Positions 59,344 to 64,000 of a DNA stretch of 64,000 nucleotides are shown piece after piece; position 1 is the stretch's first letter; each line of letters starts with the position of its first letter. The translations under genes were made by a program, and so were the position numbers. The DNA is from Nocardia crassostreae. GTDB lineage: Bacteria; Actinomycetota; Actinomycetes; Mycobacteriales; Mycobacteriaceae. The notes under the pieces are model-generated. The model was not told the origin of the DNA, ran no database searches, and saw only the letters and a program-made list of their open reading frames with translations. The DNA lies in the NCBI RefSeq assembly GCF_001613405.1, contig NZ_BDCH01000029.1, positions 62,001 through 126,000 on the forward strand, given 5' to 3'.

Positions 59344-59360
59344 CAGGGGCGAAGCCCCTG
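59344..59360. terminator. Bidirectional hairpin between permease and moaE
   Basis: CAGGGGC-GAA-GCCCCTG forms a 7-bp stem, extended by flanking GGGG and CCCC runs, in the 64-nt gap between the convergent genes. Confidence 0.6.
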
Positions 59361-59382
59361 CGAGCCCCCCCGAGAGCCGGGG

Positions 59383-59802
59383 TCATCCGCAGGCGTTGAC
59401 CCACTCCGACATGCCGTCGGCGAACAGCTGCCGCTTCCAGATCGGCACCTCGTGCTTGATCCGATCCACCAGCTCGGCGCAGGTGGTGAAAGCCTCCCCG
59501 CGATGCGGAGCCGCCACCGCCACGGTGATCGCGAGATCCCCGACGGTGAGCGCGCCGATGCGATGCACCGCCGCCACCGGCAGCCCCGTCGACGCGGTGA
59601 ACTCGTCGCAGATCCGGCGCATGAACTTCTCCGCATCCGGGTGCGCCGAGTATTCGAGGGCCGAAACCGCCTGCCCGCCATCGTGATTGCGCACCTTGCC
59701 GGTGAACACGACCACGGCCCCGTGCTCCGGCTCGCTCACGGCCTTCTCGACCTCGTCCGGATTCAGCGGCTGTTCGCTGATCCGCACCAGCAGTTCACTC
59801 AT
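59383..59802 (-). CDS. moaE: Molybdopterin synthase large subunit
   Basis: The 139-residue subunit transfers sulfur from MoaD to precursor Z. AVVVFTGKVRNHDGG, LEYSAHPDAEKFM, VAAVHRIGALTVGD and IKHEVPIWKRQLF (with the catalytic Lys) are diagnostic. ATG 59802 overlaps the moaC-mogA stop by 8 nt, so translation is coupled. Confidence 0.95.
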   Translation of the reverse strand: MSELLVRISEQPLNPDEVEKAVSEPEHGAVVVFTGKVRNHDGGQAVSALEYSAHPDAEKFMRRICDEFTASTGLPVAAVHRIGALTVGDLAITVAVAAPHRGEAFTTCAELVDRIKHEVPIWKRQLFADGMSEWVNACG

Positions 59803-60862
59803 GGTCGCCTCCTCCGGCCACCTGGGCCAGCAAATGCTCGAGCAGCGGTTCCAGCACCGCGATTCCATCCTTCACACCGCCCGGCGATCCGGGCAGGTTC
59901 ACGATCACGGTGCGCCCGGCGAGTCCGGCCACGCCTCGGCTGAGTGAGGCCAGCGGGAACTTCGCGGTCCCGCGCTGCCGAATCGCCTCCGCGACCCCCG
60001 GCAGCTCACGATCCAGCACGGCCAGCGTGGCCTCGGGCGTCGCATCCGTGGGCGAGGCCCCCGTCCCGCCGGTGGTGATCACCAGCGCCGGTTCCCCCGC
60101 CAAGACCTCCGACAGCCCATAGGCGACATCGGCGTCGGCGTACACCCGCGGCACGCCCACCGAAAACCCCAGTCCGGTAAGCCATTCCGTCAACTTCGGC
60201 CCGGTCGTGTCGGTACGGGATCCAGCCGCCGCCCCCGTGGACGCCACGAGCACGACCGCGGCGCGCCCCGCCCCGAACGCCGCGGCTCCAGCGTCTCCCG
60301 CCTGCTGCGGCTCGGAGCCGTGCGCCTGGTGCGAGGTTGGATGCGAATCCGCGTGGCCCGCACCCGCATTCACGCCGCCCTCCGGAGCTCCTCCGGGGCG
60401 CACCCAATGCCCGTGCTTCCCACCGTCTTTGGTGAGCAGCCGCACCCCGGTCAGCATTGCTGCCGGATCCACCGCCTTCACCATGTCGTGCAGCGTGAGC
60501 CCCGCGACGGCGACCGCCGTCAACGCCTCCATCTCAACCCCGGTGGGCCCCTTGGTCTTGGCCGTCGCCTCGATGGTGATGCCGTTCTCCGTGAACCCGA
60601 ACGTCACATTCACCGAAGACAACGCCAGCTGATGACACAGCGGAATCAACTCCGAAGTCTTCTTCGCCCCATTGATCCCCGCCAGCCGCGCCGTGGTCAG
60701 CACATCCGCCTTGGGCATGTCATCGGCCCGCACCAGCTTCACGACCTCCGCGGTCGTCACCAACTCCCCGGCCGCCACCGCCACCCGCGCCGTCTCGGCC
60801 TTGGCGCTCACATCCACCATGCGAGCGCGACCTTCCTGGTCGACATGGGACAACTCACTCAT
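59795..60862 (-). CDS. Bifunctional MoaC-MogA (MoaB-like) molybdenum cofactor protein
   Basis: The 355-residue fusion has MoaC at residues ~1-155 (MVDVSAKAETARVAVAAG, TTARLAGINGAKKTSELIPLCHQL, VEMEALTAVAVAGLTLHDMVKAVD), which forms cyclic pyranopterin monophosphate with MoaA, a Gly/His/Ala linker (~160-195) and a MogA/MoaB domain (~200-350; TTGGTGASPTDATPEA and NLPGSPGGVKDG), which adenylylates molybdopterin. Such fusions occur in several actinobacteria. moaE is coupled downstream; moeA lies 137 nt upstream on the same strand. Confidence 0.92.
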   Translation of the reverse strand: MSELSHVDQEGRARMVDVSAKAETARVAVAAGELVTTAEVVKLVRADDMPKADVLTTARLAGINGAKKTSELIPLCHQLALSSVNVTFGFTENGITIEATAKTKGPTGVEMEALTAVAVAGLTLHDMVKAVDPAAMLTGVRLLTKDGGKHGHWVRPGGAPEGGVNAGAGHADSHPTSHQAHGSEPQQAGDAGAAAFGAGRAAVVLVASTGAAAGSRTDTTGPKLTEWLTGLGFSVGVPRVYADADVAYGLSEVLAGEPALVITTGGTGASPTDATPEATLAVLDRELPGVAEAIRQRGTAKFPLASLSRGVAGLAGRTVIVNLPGSPGGVKDGIAVLEPLLEHLLAQVAGGGDHE

Positions 60863-60964
60863 ACCCCCAGCCTTCCACAGCCACCCGCGTCGTCGCGTCT
60901 GTGGTCATCCACCGAACCCGTCCGCCTTCCCGGGAATCCCTCGTGCGATCACCCGAGTAATCGC

Positions 60965-60980
60965 GGGCCGTCGACGGCCC
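60965..60980. terminator. 16-bp palindrome between moeA and moaC-mogA
   Basis: GGGCCGTCGACGGCCC is a perfect self-complementary block 20 nt after the moeA stop. With no loop nucleotides beyond the central CG it would form a tight hairpin in RNA or act as a protein site. It probably reduces read-through into moaC-mogA. Confidence 0.45.
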
Positions 60981-60999
60981 GGGGCCGCGCGAGTCGGGG

Positions 61000-62205
61000 C
61001 TACAGCTGCTGGACGGAGACGATCGTGCCCGCGGGGAGTTCGGTGGCGGTGGCGGGGATATCGATGAGGACGTCGGCCTGGGCCATGGAGGCGATCAGAT
61101 GGGAGCCCTGTCCGGCGACGAGTGCGACGCCGGTCTCGGTGCGGCGGCCGCGCAGGAACTGGCGCTTTCCGGCGGGGGAGCGGACCGGGTCCAGGAGAGG
61201 CAGGTCGGTCGTCTCGATCTCGGGCAGTCCGGCCAGGCGGCGCAGGAGCGGGCGGGCGAAGACCTCGAAGGAGACCATGGTGCTCACCGGGTTGCCGGGG
61301 AAGCTGAGGACGGGGACGCCGTCGATGACGCTGACGCCCTGGGGTCCGCCGGGTTGGATTGCGACCGGGCCGAATTCGCCGCCGAGCGGGGTGAGGACAT
61401 CCTTGACGACCTCGAAATCGCCCATGGACACACCGCCGGAGGTGAAGACGAGGTCGGCGTCCGCGGTCGCCTCCGCCAGACGCCGCCGGAATTCGTCGTG
61501 GTTGTCGGTCGAGTGCGCGAGCGAGACCACTTCGACGCCGTTGTCGGCCAGCGCGGCCGCCAGGGCAATGCCGTTGGAGTTGTAGATCTGCCCGGGGAGC
61601 AGCGGGTATCCGGCGGGCACCAGCTCATCGCCGGTGGTGAGGACGGCGGCGCAGACGCGGCGGGTGACCAGCAGGTCGGGCAGGCCGACGGCGGCCAGGG
61701 CGGCGATATGGCGGGGATACAGCACGGTGCCCGCGGCGACGAGCAGCTCACCGGCCCGCACATCGGTACCCGGCTCGCGGACGAAGTCCCCGGCGGCACG
61801 GGATTTCTCGATGGTGACGGCCTCGCCGTGCACCGTGGTGTGTTCGACGGGCACCACGCAATCCGCACCCTCGGGGAGAGGCGCACCGGTCATGACCTTG
61901 AGCGCCGCGCCCGCGGGAAGGGTGAGCTCGCCGGTGTTCCCGGCCGCGACCACGCCCGCCAACGGCAGCGTCGCGGGCACGATGGCCACCGATTCCGCGC
62001 GCACCGCATAGCCGTCCATCGAGGAATTGCGGAAGACCGGCAGGTCAAGAGGGGAGTACACATCCTCGGTGAGTCGCCGTCCGAGCGCCTCGGTCATGGG
62101 CACGCGCTCGCTGGTGCGGGCGGTCAGCGGGCTCAGCAGATTCTCGATGCGTTGCCGGTGGTCGTCCACGGACCTCGCCGGGGCGAGAGTGTGCCGATAG
62201 CTCAT
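61000..62205 (-). CDS. moeA: Molybdopterin molybdotransferase
   Basis: The 401-residue enzyme inserts molybdate into adenylylated molybdopterin. FRNSSMDGYAVRAE, VMTGAPLPEGADCVVPVE, TGDELV, the VFTSGGVSMGDFEVVKDVL motif and LSFPGNPVSTMVSF are typical. ATG 62205 is the likely start; an in-frame extension to 62259 would run through the divergent promoter. It is divergent from moaA, 86 nt apart. Confidence 0.94.
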   Translation of the reverse strand: MSYRHTLAPARSVDDHRQRIENLLSPLTARTSERVPMTEALGRRLTEDVYSPLDLPVFRNSSMDGYAVRAESVAIVPATLPLAGVVAAGNTGELTLPAGAALKVMTGAPLPEGADCVVPVEHTTVHGEAVTIEKSRAAGDFVREPGTDVRAGELLVAAGTVLYPRHIAALAAVGLPDLLVTRRVCAAVLTTGDELVPAGYPLLPGQIYNSNGIALAAALADNGVEVVSLAHSTDNHDEFRRRLAEATADADLVFTSGGVSMGDFEVVKDVLTPLGGEFGPVAIQPGGPQGVSVIDGVPVLSFPGNPVSTMVSFEVFARPLLRRLAGLPEIETTDLPLLDPVRSPAGKRQFLRGRRTETGVALVAGQGSHLIASMAQADVLIDIPATATELPAGTIVSVQQL

Positions 62206-62277
62206 ATGGCTGAGCCTAATGCCTGTTCGCTGTAGAAAAATTGAATGATTCCACAACACGACTGGGTCCTGAGACCG

Positions 62278-62291
62278 GTAATAATGGTCGA
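62278..62291 (+). promoter_or_regulatory. Probable -10 box for leaderless moaA
   Basis: TAATAAT at about 62279-62285 lies 7 nt before ATG 62292 with no ribosome site in between, so transcription may start at the ATG. The 86-nt gap to moeA is unusually A/T-rich. Confidence 0.45.
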
Positions 62292-63350
62292 ATGACCGTC
62301 GTCGCTATGGGAATGCCCGCAGTACGAACTGGGCGCCCCTCGATGGACGGGCGGCCCGACACCCCGTACCTGGTGGATCGTTTCGGCCGGATCGGCCGGG
62401 ACCTGCGGGTGTCGATCACCGAGAAATGCTCGCTGCGCTGCACCTATTGCATGCCGGAGGAGGGGCTGCCGCCCATTCCGGCCGATGAACTGCTGACCGC
62501 GGACGAGATCGTGCGCCTGGTGGTGCTGGCCGTGCGCGAACTGGGTGTGCACGAGGTCCGCTTCACCGGCGGCGAACCGCTCATGCGGCGGGATCTGGAG
62601 CGGATCATCGCGGGCTGCCGCGCGGAGCTGCCCGATATACCGCTGGCCATGACCTCCAATGGCGTGGGACTCGAGCACCGCGCCCGCAAACTCGCCGAGG
62701 CCGGGTTGAACCGGATCAATGTCTCGCTCGACACCGTGGACCGCGACGGTTTCGCGCGCCTGACCCGGCGCGACCGCTTGGACTCGGTGCTCGCCGGAAT
62801 CCGCGCCGCGCGCCGGGCGGGCCTGACGCCCATCAAGGTCAATGCCGTGCTCATGCGCGAAACCCTCAGCGGCGCCGCCGATCTGCTGCAGTGGTGCATC
62901 GACGAGCAGGCCGAACTCCGCTTCATCGAGGAGATGCCGCTCGATGCCGACCACGAGTGGGCGCGCGCGAACATGATCACCGCCGAGGAACTCCTCGAAG
63001 TCCTCGGCCAGCGCTTCACCCTCACCGAGGTCGGCCGCGACGACCCCTCCGCGCCCGCCGAACAGTGGCGGGTCGACGGCGGCCCGGCCACCGTGGGCAT
63101 TATCGCCTCGGTGACCCGCAGCTTCTGTTCCGATTGCGACCGCACCCGCCTCACCGCCGACGGCCGCATCCGGTCCTGCCTGTTCAGCGATCAGGAATAC
63201 GACATTCGCGCGGCCCTGCGCTCCGGCGCGAGCGATGCCGATATCGCTACCCTGTGGCGCGGCGCCATGTGGAACAAGTCGGCGGGGCACGGCATCGACG
63301 CCGCCGGTTTCGTCCCGCCCACCCGGACGATGGGAGCAATCGGTGGTTGA
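62292..63350 (+). CDS. moaA: GTP 3',8-cyclase (radical SAM)
   Basis: The 352-residue enzyme starts molybdenum cofactor synthesis by rearranging GTP. The radical-SAM cluster is CSLRCTYC; the C-terminal cluster ligands are in SFCSDCDRTRLTADGRIRSC; the protein ends in the essential GG (MGAIGG). FTGGEPLMRRDLERI and NVSLDTVD are family motifs. ATG 62292 gives a standard length. Its end overlaps moaD by 8 nt. Confidence 0.95.
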   Translation: MTVVAMGMPAVRTGRPSMDGRPDTPYLVDRFGRIGRDLRVSITEKCSLRCTYCMPEEGLPPIPADELLTADEIVRLVVLAVRELGVHEVRFTGGEPLMRRDLERIIAGCRAELPDIPLAMTSNGVGLEHRARKLAEAGLNRINVSLDTVDRDGFARLTRRDRLDSVLAGIRAARRAGLTPIKVNAVLMRETLSGAADLLQWCIDEQAELRFIEEMPLDADHEWARANMITAEELLEVLGQRFTLTEVGRDDPSAPAEQWRVDGGPATVGIIASVTRSFCSDCDRTRLTADGRIRSCLFSDQEYDIRAALRSGASDADIATLWRGAMWNKSAGHGIDAAGFVPPTRTMGAIGG

Positions 63351-63585
63351 GGTCCGTTACTTCGCGGCCATAGCCGACGCGGTAGGCAAGTCCAGCGAAA
63401 CCCTGGACTTCCCGCCGGGAGCCACCATCGCCGACCTCCGCACCGCCCTGTCCACCACCTACGGCCCGGACCTCGACCTGATGCTCAAGGTCTGCGCCTA
63501 CCTCATCGGCGACGAACTGACCCGTGACGCCGCCACCCCGCTGACCCCCCGGGTCGACGTCCTCCCGCCTTTCGCGGGCGGATAA
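63343..63585 (+). CDS. moaD: Molybdopterin synthase small subunit
   Basis: The 80-residue ubiquitin-like sulfur carrier starts VVEVRYFAAIADAVG and ends PPFAGG, with the C-terminal GG that becomes thiocarboxylated and donates sulfur to MoaE-bound precursor. GTG 63343 overlaps the moaA end by 8 nt; GGGAG lies just upstream. Confidence 0.93.
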   Translation: MVEVRYFAAIADAVGKSSETLDFPPGATIADLRTALSTTYGPDLDLMLKVCAYLIGDELTRDAATPLTPRVDVLPPFAGG

Positions 63586-63590
63586 CCGTC

Positions 63591-63956
63591 ATGGTGCAGA
63601 GCGCGGCGGCCACCGTCGATGCCTACCTGGCCGAACTGCCCGCCGACCGCCGCGCGGCCCTCACCCGCCTGCGCGACCTCTGCCGCACCGAACTCCCCGG
63701 CTTCACCGAGGCCATGGCCTACGGCATGCCGTCCTACCAACGCGACGGCACCGTCGAGATCGGGTTCGCCAGCCAGAAGCAGTACATCTCCTTCTATCTG
63801 ATGCGCACCGCCGTCCGCGACGCCCACGCCGACCGGCTCGCCGCCCACGATATGGGCAAGGGCTGCCTCCGCTTCCGCAATCCGGCCAAGATCGACTTCG
63901 ACCTGATTCGCGACCTGCTGGCCACCACCGCCGCCACCCGCGGTCCCATCTGCTGA
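63591..63956 (+). CDS. DUF1801 domain protein
   Basis: The 121-residue protein matches the DUF1801/YdhG type: VDAYLAELPADRRAALTRLRDLC, EAMAYGMPSYQRDG and the FYLMRT strand with a C-terminal CLRFRNPAKIDFDLIRDLL. These proteins have a split barrel fold and no established activity. It begins 5 nt after moaD and may be co-transcribed, though a role in cofactor synthesis is not indicated. Confidence 0.85.
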   Translation: MVQSAAATVDAYLAELPADRRAALTRLRDLCRTELPGFTEAMAYGMPSYQRDGTVEIGFASQKQYISFYLMRTAVRDAHADRLAAHDMGKGCLRFRNPAKIDFDLIRDLLATTAATRGPIC

Positions 63957-64000
63957 GCCCCCGGAGACTGGCCCTGCCAGGGGATCCCTACGGCCGCGAG

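Noticed and set aside
62206..62291. Molybdenum-cofactor riboswitch before moaA
   Set aside because: The gap to the divergent moeA is only 86 nt, A/T-rich, and moaA looks leaderless, leaving no room for the structured RNA.
1..64000. Insertion sequences, prophage, tRNA or rRNA genes
   Set aside because: No transposase, integrase, phage structural gene or convincing RNA-gene cloverleaf was seen on either strand.

Overview
The window is very GC-rich, densely coded actinobacterial chromosome with GTG/TTG starts, 4-nt ATGA/GTGA overlaps and several apparently leaderless genes. Gene content points to a mycolate-producing relative of Mycobacterium, most likely Nocardia: an LGFP-repeat secreted protein, methylglucose-lipopolysaccharide genes (gpgP, octT), KshA/KshB-type oxygenase parts, paralogous lipoprotein/kinase pairs and an IniB/dynamin-like pair. 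From about 14.1 to 53.6 kb the order parallels M. tuberculosis Rv2427c to Rv2397c as I remember it (proA, moxR, vwa, nadD, rsfS, gpgP, octT, degV, comEA, comEC, holA, rpsT, ATP-grasp, alpha-E, transglutaminase, PemK-like, lepA, trehalase, subI-cysT-cysW-cysA). Accessory blocks interrupt this backbone. The genus call is inference from gene content.

Layout. 0-8.3 kb: a catabolic island. A PadR and an IclR regulator on the minus strand face flavin reductase, KshA-like Rieske oxygenase, a small ORF, KshB-like reductase, extradiol dioxygenase, luciferase-like monooxygenase and a frameshifted zinc alcohol dehydrogenase. 8.4-14 kb: an old-yellow-enzyme/F420-type fusion flavoprotein divergent from a TetR regulator with a doubled operator, an NmrA-like reductase, an MFS exporter and a secreted protein. 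14-27 kb: proA, MoxR/VWA pair, VapBC, the nadD-rsfS-gpgP-octT-degV run, comEA, two coupled small ORFs, a twice-frameshifted comEC, an imine-reductase-like gene divergent from an HxlR regulator, and holA. 27-33 kb: LGFP protein, rpsT, ATP-grasp/alpha-E/transglutaminase trio, aquaporin. 33-39 kb: a tandemly duplicated kinase plus lipoprotein module in which the upstream kinase has lost its catalytic core, then a PemK-like gene. 39-49 kb: lepA, low-complexity protein plus dynamin-like GTPase with an abnormal P-loop, trehalase-type GH15 enzyme, tiny membrane peptides, M48 protease. 49.5-53.7 kb: a Cys-containing leader peptide and the sulfate ABC transporter, then a 28-residue peptide gene. 53.9-59.3 kb: CobW-type metallochaperone, PucR regulator with an early stop codon, urate oxidase and purine permease (urate use). 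59.4-63.6 kb: molybdenum-cofactor genes moaE, a moaC-mogA fusion, moeA on the minus strand and moaA-moaD on the plus strand. A DUF1801 protein ends the window.

Broken or suspect genes are notable: a one-base shift in the alcohol dehydrogenase, two in comEC, an internal deletion in a kinase, and an amber codon in pucR. The three single-base events all lie in G/C-rich runs and may be base-calling errors. The kinase deletion and the amber codon cannot be explained by homopolymer miscalling. No CRISPR array, insertion sequence, tRNA or rRNA gene was found.
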